From NCBI RefSeq assembly GCF_022899245.1, contig NZ_JALJAZ010000001.1:662501-726500 (forward strand): a DNA stretch of 64,000 nucleotides, in the 5' to 3' direction. This document shows, piece by piece, positions 44,968-54,533 of the stretch (position 1 is its first letter; the number at the start of each line of letters is the position of its first letter). Made by a program: the position numbers and the translations under genes. The stretch is from Falsirhodobacter halotolerans. Lineage in GTDB: Bacteria; Pseudomonadota; Alphaproteobacteria; Rhodobacterales; Rhodobacteraceae. The notes under the pieces were generated by a model. The model saw nothing but the letters and a program-made list of their open reading frames with translations, made no database searches and had not been told where the DNA came from.

Positions 44968-46341
44968 ATGACGGAAACAGACCTTCGGGCACATGAGGAC
45001 GAGGGTCTGACGGAGCGCCGTGTCGATACGATCCTGGACGCGGTGGAGGCGGGCGACGTGCCACGGCTGACTGCGGAACTGGATGGGCTGCATCCGGCCG
45101 ACGCGGCCGACCTTCTGGAGCAGATCAGCCCCGAGGAACGGCGCGACCTGTTGAAGTTGTGGCAGAATCTGGATGGGGAGGTCCTGTCGGAGATCAGCGA
45201 TTCGATCCGGGAGGAGGTGATCGAGACGCTGGCGCCGGAAGTTCTGGCCGAGGCGGTGCGCGAGTTGGACACCGACGACGTGGTGGACATTCTTGAAGAC
45301 CTTGATCCGCCGCAGCACGCCGTCATTCTGGATGCCCTGGACCGTGTGGACCGCGTCGCGGTGGAGCGGGCACTGACCTATCCCGAATATTCCGCCGGTC
45401 GTCTGATGCAGCGGGAGACGGTGATCGCCCCTGAACATTGGTCGGTGGGGGAGACGATCGACTTCCTGCGCGAGGCCGAATGGCTGCCCGAGCAATTCTA
45501 TCACGTCATCCTTGTCGATCCGCGGATGAAACCGGTGGCCTATGTCACGCTGGGGCGCATTCTGTCGTCGCGCCGGGATGTGGGGCTGCGGACCCTGTCG
45601 GAAGAAAGCTTTCGGACATTTCATCCCGAGGATCCAGAGGCCGAGGTCGCTTATCAGTTCAACCAGTATCACCTGATCTCGGCCCCGGTGGTCGACGGGG
45701 ACGGGCGGTTGGTCGGGGTGATCACCATTGATGACGCGATGAACGTGTTGGATGAGGAGCATCAGGAGGACATCCTGCGCCTCGCCGGTGTGAGCGACGA
45801 AAGCGCCATTTCCGACAGTGTGCGAGAAACGCTGCGCGCGCGGACGCCTTGGCTGCTGGTGAACCTATTAACCGCCAACATTTCGGCGTGGGTCATTTCG
45901 CAGTTCGAGGCGACGATTTCGGTGATCGTGGTTCTGGCGGCGTTGATGCCGATCATCGCGTCGATGGGCGGGAATGCGGGGACGCAGTCGCTGACCGTGG
46001 CGGTTCGGGCGCTGGCCACGCGGGATCTGACCTCTTCGAACGCGCCGCGCGTGGTGCGGCGGGAGGTGATCGTCGGGGTGCTGAACGGCCTGCTGTTTGC
46101 GTTGATCATGGGATTGGCGGGGGTGTTTCTTTATGGCGGCAGCGCGCTCTTGGGGGCGGTGATCGCCATGGCGATGATCATCAATCTGGCTGTGGCGGCC
46201 TTTGCCGGGGTTCTGGTGCCGATCGGGTTGAACAAGCTGAAGCTGGATCCGGCCTTGGCCTCTGGGACTTTCGTGATGACGTTGACGGATGTCGTGGGGT
46301 TCTTCGCCTTTCTGGGGCTGGCGACGGTGATCCTGCTGTGA
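44968..46341 (+). CDS. mgtE: Magnesium transporter MgtE
   Basis: This 457-residue Mg2+ channel/transporter of the inner membrane has an acidic N domain (about 20-135, DAADLLEQISPEERRDLL), a CBS pair (about 140-260) that senses Mg2+, and a five-helix membrane domain from about residue 290. That domain includes MPIIASMGGNAGTQSLTVAVRAL, the pore signature. The stop overlaps the following GTG start by four bases. The short upstream gap shows no recognisable Mg2+ riboswitch. Confidence 0.95.
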   Translation: MTETDLRAHEDEGLTERRVDTILDAVEAGDVPRLTAELDGLHPADAADLLEQISPEERRDLLKLWQNLDGEVLSEISDSIREEVIETLAPEVLAEAVRELDTDDVVDILEDLDPPQHAVILDALDRVDRVAVERALTYPEYSAGRLMQRETVIAPEHWSVGETIDFLREAEWLPEQFYHVILVDPRMKPVAYVTLGRILSSRRDVGLRTLSEESFRTFHPEDPEAEVAYQFNQYHLISAPVVDGDGRLVGVITIDDAMNVLDEEHQEDILRLAGVSDESAISDSVRETLRARTPWLLVNLLTANISAWVISQFEATISVIVVLAALMPIIASMGGNAGTQSLTVAVRALATRDLTSSNAPRVVRREVIVGVLNGLLFALIMGLAGVFLYGGSALLGAVIAMAMIINLAVAAFAGVLVPIGLNKLKLDPALASGTFVMTLTDVVGFFAFLGLATVILL

Positions 46342-46868
46342 AGGACGCCGCGCGGCAGGCGGCCCGGGCGACGCGGGCGGCGGCGGCCGGGCGCGAGGCG
46401 GCATCCCTGGCGCTGGTTCGGGCGTTGGAGGGGTTTCGCGGGCAGCGGTTGGCCGGATATCTGCCGATCGGACATGAGGCCGACCCCGTGCCGGCGATGA
46501 CGGCGCATGACGGGCCGGTGGCGGTGCCGGTGATCGATGGACCGGCCCGCCCGCTGCGGTTTCGGGCGTGGCATCCAAACGCGGATCTGGTGAAGGGGCC
46601 GCTGGGGACGGTGGCCCCTGCCTCGGGCGACTGGCTTGTGCCGCAGGTGGTGATCGTGCCGCTTCTGGCTTTTGATAGGCGGGGATACCGCCTGGGGTAT
46701 GGCGGCGGGTTTTACGACCGGACGATTCAGGCCTTGCGGGCGGCGGGGCCGGTGACCGCCTTGGGCTTTGCGTTGGCGGCGCAGGAGGTCGCGGAGGTTC
46801 CCACCGACATCCATGATCAGCGTCTGGATATGATCGTAACTGAAGGCGGAGTGCGGTTCTTTCATTGA
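46338..46868 (+). CDS. 5-formyltetrahydrofolate cyclo-ligase
   Basis: This 176-residue enzyme converts 5-formyl-THF to 5,10-methenyl-THF with ATP. The motif PLLAFDRRGYRLGYGGGFYDR near residues 110-130 is the family signature and includes the phosphate-binding GYGGGFYDR. The GTG start at 46338 overlaps the mgtE stop (GTGA). A longer frame upstream lies over mgtE and is a shadow. tRNA-Leu begins 34 bp downstream on the same strand. Confidence 0.92.
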   Translation: MKDAARQAARATRAAAAGREAASLALVRALEGFRGQRLAGYLPIGHEADPVPAMTAHDGPVAVPVIDGPARPLRFRAWHPNADLVKGPLGTVAPASGDWLVPQVVIVPLLAFDRRGYRLGYGGGFYDRTIQALRAAGPVTALGFALAAQEVAEVPTDIHDQRLDMIVTEGGVRFFH

Positions 46869-46902
46869 CCGGCGGGGCTGCCCACCCTAGGACTGGCGCG
46901 AT

Positions 46903-46984
46903 GCGGGCGTGGTGAAATGGTAGACACTAGGGTCTTAAACACCCTTGCTTCGGCGTACCGGTTCGAGTCCGGTCGCCCGCACCA
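46903..46984 (+). tRNA. tRNA-Leu (UAA)
   Basis: The acceptor stem GCGGGCG pairs with CGCCCGC, followed by A and an encoded CCA. The anticodon stem AGGGT/ACCCT encloses CTTAAAC, giving anticodon TAA. A class II variable arm (TTGCTTCGGCGTA) and a canonical T arm (CCGGTTCGAGTCCGG) complete the leucine type. It follows the cyclo-ligase gene closely. Confidence 0.96.
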
Positions 46985-47291
46985 CGGCTTTCCGGCTTTT
47001 TCGACAGGGTGGGAATGTAGTTTTTCTGGGTGGGGTTGAACGTTCCGGTCGATATGGGCATCAGGTTCCGCACATGGCTTGCCCGTGTTTTCCGCAGCGT
47101 GATCGCGTGGGGTGGGTGATCGCCGGAACATAAAAGCCCCCACTGTGGATAGCCCGAATGGCGAGGCGAACGCGGTGTGCCACATATGTTGCGCCGGGGG
47201 TTGGGGGCACGTGTCGTGCGGGGGGGCGCGGTCTGACTGGAAAGAGTGCCGGGTGGGGTGAAACTGGCGTGTCCGGCCGGTTACAGCGTTT
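46985..47291. other. Noncoding gap of about 300 bp
   Basis: This stretch separates tRNA-Leu from the convergent oxidase gene. Short open frames exist here (for example 46945-47133) but they overlap the tRNA or lack ribosome-binding sites and family features. I see no clear terminator, repeat or RNA gene. Confidence 0.5.
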
Positions 47292-48659
47292 TCACGCCAG
47301 GATCTTGCCGGGATTCATGATGCCCTTCGGGTCCACCGCGTGCTTCAGCGCTGCCATCAGACGTAAGGCGGCGGGGTCGTATTCCTGGGCGAGATAGCCG
47401 ATTTTGCCGGTGCCGACCCCATGCTCGCCCGTGCAGGTCCCCCCTACGGCCAAAGCGTGAGCGACCAGAGCGGTGTTGACGGCCTTGACGGCGGCGATCT
47501 CGGTGGGGTCGGTCACGTCGAGGGCGAAGACGATGTGAAAGTTGCCATCCCCCACATGACCGAGGATGGCGGCGGGAACGGGGCAGGTGGCCAGAAGATC
47601 CCGCGCCTTCCGAACGGCGCCTGCCAGTTCGGACACCGGCACGCATACATCCGAGGACCAGCCTTTCGCGCCCGGACGTGTTCCGACCACGGCATACCAA
47701 GCGTTATGCCGCGCTTTCCACAGGCGCGCGCGGGACGGGGCGTCGGTCGCCGCCTCGAACCCCTGTCCGCCGCAATCGGCCACGATGTCCCCCACCTGTT
47801 CGGCCTGTTCGGCCACGCCGGCGTCCGAGCCGTGGAACTCGAACGCCAGCGTGTCGGCGATGGGCAGCGACAGGCCCGACGCCTCGTTCACCATGCGGAT
47901 CAGGTCGCGATCCATCAATTCCATGCGGGCGACGGGAATGCCGAATTGGGTGACCATCGTCGCCGCAGCCACCGCCGCGTCGATGTCGTCGAAATGACAA
48001 AGGGCGGCCGAGATGGCCTGCGGAATGCCGAACAGGCGCAGCGTCACTTCGGTGATGATGCCAAGGGTGCCTTCGGACCCGACGAACAGGCGTGTCAGAT
48101 CATATCCGGCCGCGGATTTGCGCGCGCGGGATGCGGTGGTGATCACCTCGCCATCGGGCAGGACGACCTTCAGTGACAGCACCACCTCGCGCATGGTGCC
48201 ATAGCGGACGGCGCTGGTGCCCGAGGCGCGGGTGGCCGCCATGCCCCCCAGTGTGGCATTCGCGCCGGGGTCGATGGGAAAGAACAGGCCCTGATCGCGC
48301 AGATGGGTGTTCAGCCCCTCCCGCGTGACGCCCGCCTGAACGGTGCAGTCCAGATCCTCGGCGCTGACGCGCAGAACGCGGTCCATCTGCGTCAGATCGA
48401 CCGAGATGCCGCCCCGCACCGCCGTCAACTGTCCCTCAAGCGAGGTGCCTGCGCCGAAGGGGACGACCGGCACCCCCGCCGCGTGGCACTGGCGCAGGAT
48501 CGAGGCGACCTCCTCCGTGCTTTGGGCGTGGATCACGGCGTCGGGCGGGGCCACGCTGTGCCAGGCCTCGCCGCCGCCATGCTGATCGCGCAGCGCGGGC
48601 GAGGTGGAGAATCGCGGCCCGAAGTCGGCGGCGAGGGCGGTGAACAGCGCGTCCGTCAT
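47292..48659 (-). CDS. FAD-linked oxidase, D-lactate dehydrogenase (cytochrome)/GlcD type
   Basis: This 455-residue flavoprotein oxidises a D-2-hydroxy acid such as D-lactate or glycolate to the keto acid and feeds electrons to the respiratory chain. The FAD-binding PCMH-type domain carries VPVVPFGAGTSLEG near residue 65 and NATLGGMAATRASGT near 137. The C-terminal oxidase domain ends in GTCTGEHGVGTGKIG. GlcE and GlcF partners are absent, favouring single-subunit D-lactate dehydrogenase. Its start overlaps the stop of the sulfurtransferase gene by four bases. Confidence 0.9.
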   Translation of the reverse strand: MTDALFTALAADFGPRFSTSPALRDQHGGGEAWHSVAPPDAVIHAQSTEEVASILRQCHAAGVPVVPFGAGTSLEGQLTAVRGGISVDLTQMDRVLRVSAEDLDCTVQAGVTREGLNTHLRDQGLFFPIDPGANATLGGMAATRASGTSAVRYGTMREVVLSLKVVLPDGEVITTASRARKSAAGYDLTRLFVGSEGTLGIITEVTLRLFGIPQAISAALCHFDDIDAAVAAATMVTQFGIPVARMELMDRDLIRMVNEASGLSLPIADTLAFEFHGSDAGVAEQAEQVGDIVADCGGQGFEAATDAPSRARLWKARHNAWYAVVGTRPGAKGWSSDVCVPVSELAGAVRKARDLLATCPVPAAILGHVGDGNFHIVFALDVTDPTEIAAVKAVNTALVAHALAVGGTCTGEHGVGTGKIGYLAQEYDPAALRLMAALKHAVDPKGIMNPGKILA

Positions 48660-49519
48660 ACGGCGTCCGCCGGGCCGGTGGCCACGGGCGTGTCGGTGCC
48701 TTGGCCCCATTCGGACCACGATCCGTCATAGACGGCCACGTCGTCCCGGCCCAGCAGAGCCAGCGCGAAGGCCAGCGCCGCCGCCGTCACCCCCGACCCG
48801 CAAGAGGTGATGATGGGCCGGTCCAGATCGACGCCCGCCTGCACGAACCGGTCGCGCAGCGCCTCGGGCGGCAGAACCTTGCCCGTGGCCGGATCGGACA
48901 GGGCGTTGAACGGCAGGTTGCGGCTGTGGGGGATGTGCCCCGACCGAAGACCCGCGCGGGGTTCGGGCACGCGCCCTTCGAACCGTTCGGCGCTGCGGGC
49001 GTCAACGACCTGCGCCGTGGGATGGTCAAGATTGGCCAGCACCGCCGCGCGGTCGGCGATCAGGTTCGGGTTCAGGTTGGGGGTGAATGTGGCCTCGGCG
49101 GGGATGGGCGGTTCGGTCGTGATGGGCCGCCCCTCGGCCCGCCATGCCTTCAGGCCACCATCCAGCACCGCCACATTGGTGTGCCCGAACAGCCGCAATG
49201 TCCACCACGCCCGCCCCGCCGACATTAGGCCCGCAGCGTCATAGACGACGACCGGAGCCCCATCCGCGATGCCGAGCCGCCCCGCGACGCGTGTGAAGTC
49301 GGCAGGGGCGGGGATCATGTGGGGCAGGGCGGAGGCGGGGTCCGCGATGCCGTCGATGTCGAAGAACCGCGCCCCCGGAATGTGCCCGGCGGCATAGAGC
49401 GCCGCTGCGTCGGGGTCCGCCCCCGGCAGGGTGAAGGTCGCGTCCAAGAGGACGACATCGTCCAGATGGCGGGCCAGCCAATCGGTCGACACAAGCGGTC
49501 CGGGAAGAACATGGGTCAT
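48656..49519 (-). CDS. sseA: 3-mercaptopyruvate/thiosulfate sulfurtransferase
   Basis: This 287-residue enzyme has two rhodanese domains (about 8-125 and 150-280). The catalytic Cys240 lies in CGSGVTA (240-246), the active loop typical of mercaptopyruvate sulfurtransferases rather than thiosulfate-specific rhodaneses. It transfers sulfur to acceptors such as cyanide or thiols. ATG 49519 is preferred; GTG three codons upstream is possible. It overlaps the oxidase gene by four bases and lies 25 bp after the PanE-like gene on the same strand. Confidence 0.92.
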   Translation of the reverse strand: MTHVLPGPLVSTDWLARHLDDVVLLDATFTLPGADPDAAALYAAGHIPGARFFDIDGIADPASALPHMIPAPADFTRVAGRLGIADGAPVVVYDAAGLMSAGRAWWTLRLFGHTNVAVLDGGLKAWRAEGRPITTEPPIPAEATFTPNLNPNLIADRAAVLANLDHPTAQVVDARSAERFEGRVPEPRAGLRSGHIPHSRNLPFNALSDPATGKVLPPEALRDRFVQAGVDLDRPIITSCGSGVTAAALAFALALLGRDDVAVYDGSWSEWGQGTDTPVATGPADAV

Positions 49520-49544
49520 GGGGGGCACCTTTGGCGTGATGGGA

Positions 49545-50510
49545 TCAGGCGGCGCGCGCGGCGTGCGTCAGTTCGTTCAAATCGAGATCGCCCGGCGCCC
49601 CGCCCGAGGCGGCCAACCGCGCCGCCAGCCGTTGCACCGCCCGGTTCCACGGCGTCGGCACGCCGTGCATCATCCCCAGGCGGGCGATTTCGCCGTTCAG
49701 GTAATCGACCTCGCTCCGCGCGCCGCGGGTGAAGCTTTGCCAGGTCGATTGGCCGGTGGGTTCGTCATCCGCACCGCGCATTACCTTCCAGCCCGAAATG
49801 TCGACCTTTCGCTCGTCCCGCTCTGCCGGGGCCAGGCCTGCGGCTTCCAGGACGGTCCGCGCCTCGTCGGTGATGTGGCGGGCGGCGTCGGTGGGGTCGC
49901 CGGAGAAGAGTTCCAGCGCGTTTCGGACATTGTGCAGCAGCTTGGCTGCTTTCCAGCGGGTGATGTCGGGGCGCGCCTCGGCCAGGGAATTGGCGGCGGT
50001 CAGGTCCGCCACGATACGGTCGACCGTGGCGTCCGTGCCTTCGGGATACCGCCCCACCACCACCGAGGCCAGTTGCGGACCGGACCGGACCGTGACCTTG
50101 CCCGTATCCACGAACACCGCCGGAACGAGGATGCTGGCTGCATAGACCTTCGAGAAGCGCCGCGCGGCGATGCGTTCGGCCTCCAGCCCGTTCTGAAGCG
50201 TGACCAGCGGCAGATCGGCGGCAACGCCACCGCCCGCGACCGGCAGGTCGGCCCAATGGGCGGTCGTGCCCTCCACATCCTGCGTCTTGACCGTCAGGAT
50301 AAGGATGTCGTCCCGGGTCAGGTCGGTGTCGGCGGCCACCTTCAGCGGCACCGTCCGCGTGCCCGAGGGGCGCACATAGGTCAGGCCGTGCGCCCGCAGG
50401 TGGTCAAGCTGCGCGCCGCGTCCGATCAGGAGATAGTCGATCCCCGCCAGGTCGTATTCCGCCGCCAGCGCCTGCCCGACAGCCCCCGCCCCGATGATCA
50501 CATACCGCAT
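49545..50510 (-). CDS. Ketopantoate reductase family protein (PanE/ApbA-like)
   Basis: This 321-residue NAD(P)-dependent reductase has the Rossmann motif GAGAVG at 7-12 and the C-terminal ApbA domain with the conserved Lys and Asn in WKAAKLLHNVRNAL. In the true PanE, 2-dehydropantoate is reduced to pantoate for CoA synthesis. Many paralogues act on other keto acids, and panB/panC are not next to this gene, so the substrate is left open. ATG 50510 gives the usual length. It is downstream of putA on the same strand, 76 bp away. Confidence 0.85.
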   Translation of the reverse strand: MRYVIIGAGAVGQALAAEYDLAGIDYLLIGRGAQLDHLRAHGLTYVRPSGTRTVPLKVAADTDLTRDDILILTVKTQDVEGTTAHWADLPVAGGGVAADLPLVTLQNGLEAERIAARRFSKVYAASILVPAVFVDTGKVTVRSGPQLASVVVGRYPEGTDATVDRIVADLTAANSLAEARPDITRWKAAKLLHNVRNALELFSGDPTDAARHITDEARTVLEAAGLAPAERDERKVDISGWKVMRGADDEPTGQSTWQSFTRGARSEVDYLNGEIARLGMMHGVPTPWNRAVQRLAARLAASGGAPGDLDLNELTHAARAA

Positions 50511-50586
50511 TCGCCCGCCCCTCAACCTGCTTTGCGCGACCATAGGCCGAAGGCAATCGGGGTGGCAACACCCCAGCCCAGCGGCG

Positions 50587-53500
50587 TCAGCTGGCCAGAA
50601 GGGCCGCGTTGCCGCCCGCGGCGGTGGTGTCGACGCACAGATGCCGTTCATGCGCGATGTGCCCAAGGTCGGGCAGGGCGGTCAGAAGGGGCAGGATCGC
50701 CCCGGCGCGCGCCGCCAGCGCGGTGGCATAGGCGCGCCCCTGGCCGTCATCGCCCCACCACATCGCGGCGGAAAACCCGTCCAGCCGTGTCAGCGCGTCC
50801 GGGGCCAGACGCCCCGCCACGCGGATGGCCTGGCCGCCCAAGGCTTCCACCTCGGTCGCCTGCGCCTCGACCGCGGGGCCGAGGCAGAGGATCGGCGGGC
50901 GGGTCACACGCGTCAGGCGGTTCAGCTCTCCGGTCGGGCCGGGCAGGATCCGCTCCTCCAACCGGGCCGGGGTGAAGGTGGCCAGTTGGGACCGGATTGC
51001 CCCCTCATTCGCCGGTCCGCTGTCCGGGGCAGGGTGCGCGCCGTCGGGGCGGGCCGCCTTCGTGAAGCGGGGGACGTAATCCGGGCCGCCTGCCTTGGGC
51101 CCGGTGCCCGACAGCCCCTCGCCGCCGAAGGGCTGGCTGCCGACCACCGCCCCGATCTGGTTGCGGTTGACATAGATATTCCCGACATGGACCGCGTCCG
51201 TCACCGACTGAACCCGATCGTCGATGCGGGTGTGCAGGCCGAAGGTCAGGCCATATCCGGCGGCGTTGATCTCGGCCACGACGCGGTCGATCGCGCCGCC
51301 CTTAAAGGTGGCGACATGCAGGACCGGGCCGAACACCTCCTGTTCCAGATCCGCGATGCCCGACACGCGCAGGAGGGTGGGGGCGATGAAGGTGCCCTGC
51401 TGCGGGGCGGTGCCCTTGTGGATCACGCGCCCGGCGTTGGCGGCAAGATAGGCGGCAATCCCGTCGCGCGCCCGCGCGTCGATGACGGGCCCCACATCGG
51501 TGTCCAGCCGCCACGGATCGCCCACGCGCAATTCGTCCATCGCGCCCTTGATCATGTCGACCAGATGCGGGGCGATGTCGTCCTGGACATACAGACAGCG
51601 CAGGGCCGAACAGCGTTGCCCGGCCGAACGGAAGGCCCCGTTGACGATGTCGCGCACCGCCTGTTCCGCCAGGGCGGTGGAATCGACGATCATCGCGTTC
51701 AGCCCTCCGGTCTCGGCGATCAGGGGGGTGCCGGGGGCCAGATGCGCGGCCATGGTGCGGGCGATGGTCTGCGCCGTGGCGGTCGATCCGGTGAAGACGA
51801 TCCCGCCGATGCGCGGATCGCTTGCCAGCGCCGTGCCGACGACGGGGCCATGACCGGGCAGCAATTGCAGCGCCGTCTGCGGCACGCCCGCGCGGTGCAG
51901 CAGGTCCACGGCGAAGGCGGCGACAAGGGGCGTCGCCTCGGCCGGTTTGGCGATGACGGCGTTGCCCGCCATCAGGGCGGCGGCGATCTGTCCGGTGAAG
52001 ATGGCCAGCGGAAAGTTCCACGGGCTGATCGCGCCGATGATGCCGCGCGCCGGACCCGTCACCGGCTGATCGGCGTAATAGCGCAGGAAGTCCACCGCTT
52101 CGCGCAGTTCGGCCACGGCGTCGGGCAGGGTCTTTCCCGCCTCGCGCGCAAGAAGGCCGAAGATGGGGCCGAAGGCATCCTCGTAAAGATTTGCGGCGCG
52201 GCGCAGGACGGCCGCGCGGTCCGGGGCGGGAATGTCCCACGGGCGGGCATCGTCGATGGCGCGGGTGGCGGTGGCGGCATCGGCCATGATCACCTGACCG
52301 ACGGGCTGGCCCGTGGCGGGGTTGAGGATGTCCTGCGCCGGGCCCGTGCCGGGGCGCACGGTTCGGGGATGGGCGGGGGCGGGATCGGCGTTGCGCGCGG
52401 CCATGATGCGGTCCAGCGTCGCCCCTTCGCTCAGATCGAACCCCATGGAATTGCGGCGGGTGCCGAACAGGTCCATCGGGGCGACCAGCGCGGCGGGGGG
52501 CTGGCGTGGCGTGGCGAAGGGGTCGCGGGCCACCTCCTCCGGCGGGACGCCTTCATCCACGATCTGGTTGACGAAGCTGCTGTTCGCGCCGTTTTCCAGC
52601 AGGCGCCGCACCAGATAGGCCAGAAGGTCGCGGTGCGCGCCGACGGGGGCATAGATGCGGCAGCGGCCCCCGGTGTCGCGCAGGGTGATGTCGTGCAGGC
52701 GTTCGCCCATGCCGTGCAGGCGCTGGAATTCGAACCGCCGACCGTTCGCCATGTCCAGAATGGCCGCGACCGTATGGGCGTTGTGCGTGGCAAATTGCGG
52801 ATAGATGCGGTCGGCATGGTCGAACAGCTTGCGCGCGTTGGCGATGAAGCTGATGTCGGTCGCGGGTTTCGAGGTGAAGAGCGGAAAGTCGGGATGCCCG
52901 TCCACCTGCGCGCGCTTGATCTCCGTATCCCAATAGGCGCCCTTGACCAGACGCACCATGATCCGCCGGTCGTGCCGCACCGCCATGGCGTGCAGCGCGT
53001 CGATGGTCGCCCCCGCCCGCTTGCCATAGGCCTGCACGACGACGCCGAACCCGTCCCACCCCGCCAGGGACGGGTCGGCTAGCACCGCCTCGATCACCTT
53101 CAGCGACAGGACCAGCCGGTCCTGCTCCTCGGCGTCGATGTTCAGGCCCATGTTCGCGGCCCGCGCCTGACGCGCCAGACGCAGGACGACGGGCACGAGT
53201 TCGCGCATCACGCGGCCTTCCTGCGCCACCTCATACCGGGGATGCAGGGCCGAAAGCTTGATCGAGATGCCGGGATTGGCCTCCACCGATCCCTTGTCGC
53301 AGGCGTGGGCGATGGCGGTGATCGCATCCTGATAGGCGCGGTCGTAGCGGGCGGCATCGGCGCCGGTCATCGCCGCCTCGCCCAGCATGTCGTAGCTGTA
53401 GGTGAAGCCCTGCGCTTCGCGCGATCTGGCGCGGGACAGGGCGGCGTCGATGGTCTGGCCCAGAACGAACTGGCGCCCCATTTCCTTCATCGCGCGGCCG

Positions 53501-53952
53501 ACGGCGGTGCGGATCACCGGTTCGCCCAGACGGCGCACCATGCGGCGCAGGGTGCCGCCCTGATCGTCGTCCAGCACCTTGCCCGTCAGCATCAGCGCCC
53601 AGGTGGAGGCGTTGACCAGCGGCGAGGTCGCCTCGCCCAGATGCCGCCCCCAGTCGGAGGGGGTGATCTTGTCTTCGATCAGCGCGTCGATGGTGACGCG
53701 ATCGGGCACGCGCAGCATGGCTTCGGCCAGACACATCAGGGCCACGCCTTCGCGGGTGGACAGCCCGTATTCGGACAGGAAATGCTCCATCAGCGACGGC
53801 TTCGCCTCGGCCCGGATGCGGCGGACCAGATCCGCGCCGCGCCGGGCGATGCGCTGCCGCGCCGCCTCATCCAGATCCGCCTGCATCGCAAGGTCGGCCA
53901 GAAGGGCGGTTTCGTCCCGGAATTTCGCATCGGTGGTAAAGGCGTGGTCCAT
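50587..53952 (-). CDS. putA: Bifunctional proline dehydrogenase / L-glutamate gamma-semialdehyde dehydrogenase PutA
   Basis: This 1121-residue enzyme oxidises proline to glutamate in two coupled steps at the membrane. The PRODH barrel (about 70-450) is followed by the aldehyde dehydrogenase domain (about 500-1000). In that domain GSTATAQTIARTM is the cofactor-binding stretch and SAGQRCSALR holds the catalytic Cys. A C-terminal extension follows (about 1000-1121). There is no ribbon-helix-helix DNA-binding N-terminus, so it is not a self-repressing type. An AAGGAG site precedes ATG 53952. The divergent Lrp-type gene is the expected activator. Confidence 0.95.
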   Translation of the reverse strand: MDHAFTTDAKFRDETALLADLAMQADLDEAARQRIARRGADLVRRIRAEAKPSLMEHFLSEYGLSTREGVALMCLAEAMLRVPDRVTIDALIEDKITPSDWGRHLGEATSPLVNASTWALMLTGKVLDDDQGGTLRRMVRRLGEPVIRTAVGRAMKEMGRQFVLGQTIDAALSRARSREAQGFTYSYDMLGEAAMTGADAARYDRAYQDAITAIAHACDKGSVEANPGISIKLSALHPRYEVAQEGRVMRELVPVVLRLARQARAANMGLNIDAEEQDRLVLSLKVIEAVLADPSLAGWDGFGVVVQAYGKRAGATIDALHAMAVRHDRRIMVRLVKGAYWDTEIKRAQVDGHPDFPLFTSKPATDISFIANARKLFDHADRIYPQFATHNAHTVAAILDMANGRRFEFQRLHGMGERLHDITLRDTGGRCRIYAPVGAHRDLLAYLVRRLLENGANSSFVNQIVDEGVPPEEVARDPFATPRQPPAALVAPMDLFGTRRNSMGFDLSEGATLDRIMAARNADPAPAHPRTVRPGTGPAQDILNPATGQPVGQVIMADAATATRAIDDARPWDIPAPDRAAVLRRAANLYEDAFGPIFGLLAREAGKTLPDAVAELREAVDFLRYYADQPVTGPARGIIGAISPWNFPLAIFTGQIAAALMAGNAVIAKPAEATPLVAAFAVDLLHRAGVPQTALQLLPGHGPVVGTALASDPRIGGIVFTGSTATAQTIARTMAAHLAPGTPLIAETGGLNAMIVDSTALAEQAVRDIVNGAFRSAGQRCSALRCLYVQDDIAPHLVDMIKGAMDELRVGDPWRLDTDVGPVIDARARDGIAAYLAANAGRVIHKGTAPQQGTFIAPTLLRVSGIADLEQEVFGPVLHVATFKGGAIDRVVAEINAAGYGLTFGLHTRIDDRVQSVTDAVHVGNIYVNRNQIGAVVGSQPFGGEGLSGTGPKAGGPDYVPRFTKAARPDGAHPAPDSGPANEGAIRSQLATFTPARLEERILPGPTGELNRLTRVTRPPILCLGPAVEAQATEVEALGGQAIRVAGRLAPDALTRLDGFSAAMWWGDDGQGRAYATALAARAGAILPLLTALPDLGHIAHERHLCVDTTAAGGNAALLAS

Positions 53953-54008
53953 CCCGAACTCCTTGTTGTCCGGCAAGTATAGGGGATGGACCGCAGGTGA
54001 TGTCGCCA

Positions 54009-54040
54009 ATATCCTGCGATATCCTAGGCGATCGGAATAT
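54009..54040. promoter_or_regulatory. Candidate PutR (Lrp-type) operator
   Basis: ATATCCT occurs twice in direct repeat with a 10-bp spacing (54009-54015 and 54019-54025), and GGAATAT (54034-54040) lies in inverted sense nearby. The repeats sit in the 110-bp gap between putA and the divergent Lrp-family gene. Helical phasing of about 10 bp is typical for Lrp sites. Confidence 0.45.
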
Positions 54041-54062
54041 TCTGGCAGGGGGCTTTGGTGCG

Positions 54063-54524
54063 ATGGCGGATCTGGACAAGGTGGATCGACGGATACTTGA
54101 GGAACTGGTTCGCAACGCGCGAATCCCCGTGTCGTATCTGGCGCGCGCCGTGGGGCTGTCGAAGACGCCGGTCGCCCTGCGCATCCGGCGGATGGAGGAG
54201 ATGGGGCTGATCGCGGGATACCGGGCCATGATCTCGCCCATGAAGCTGGGTCTGACGCATGTCACCTATCTGGAGGTCAGCCTGTCGGACACGCGGGAAA
54301 AGGCGTTGCAGCAGTTCAACGCCGCCATCCGCGCCATCCCCGAGGTGGAGGAATGCTATATGATCGCCGGCGGGTGCGATTATCTGGTCAAGGTCCGGTC
54401 GCGCGACATGGCCGATTTCCGGCGGATCATGGCGGAGGACATCTCGGTCCTGCCGTTCATCAACAACACCTCCAGCCTCGTGTCGATGGAGGCGGTGGTG
54501 GAGCAGAGCCCGCTGGCGTTCTGA
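54063..54524 (+). CDS. putR: Lrp/AsnC family transcriptional regulator (PutR-like)
   Basis: This 153-residue regulator has an N-terminal helix-turn-helix (about 6-50, VSYLARAVGLSKTPVALRI) and a C-terminal ligand-binding RAM/ACT-like domain (about 65-150). Divergent placement from putA and the family type match PutR of Rhodobacter-like bacteria, which activates putA in response to proline. The start is ATG 54063; the open frame extends 22 codons upstream without a better site. It is convergent with the sulfotransferase gene. Confidence 0.9.
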   Translation: MADLDKVDRRILEELVRNARIPVSYLARAVGLSKTPVALRIRRMEEMGLIAGYRAMISPMKLGLTHVTYLEVSLSDTREKALQQFNAAIRAIPEVEECYMIAGGCDYLVKVRSRDMADFRRIMAEDISVLPFINNTSSLVSMEAVVEQSPLAF

Positions 54525-54533
54525 GCCGGCCCG

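Noticed and set aside
46985-47291. Small genes in the gap after tRNA-Leu
   Set aside because: Open frames here overlap the tRNA or the oxidase gene, lack ribosome-binding sites and show no protein features.
50494-53082. 862-codon plus-strand frame
   Set aside because: It is antisense to putA, which has a clear start, ribosome-binding site and both active sites. The translation is low-complexity and lacks domains.
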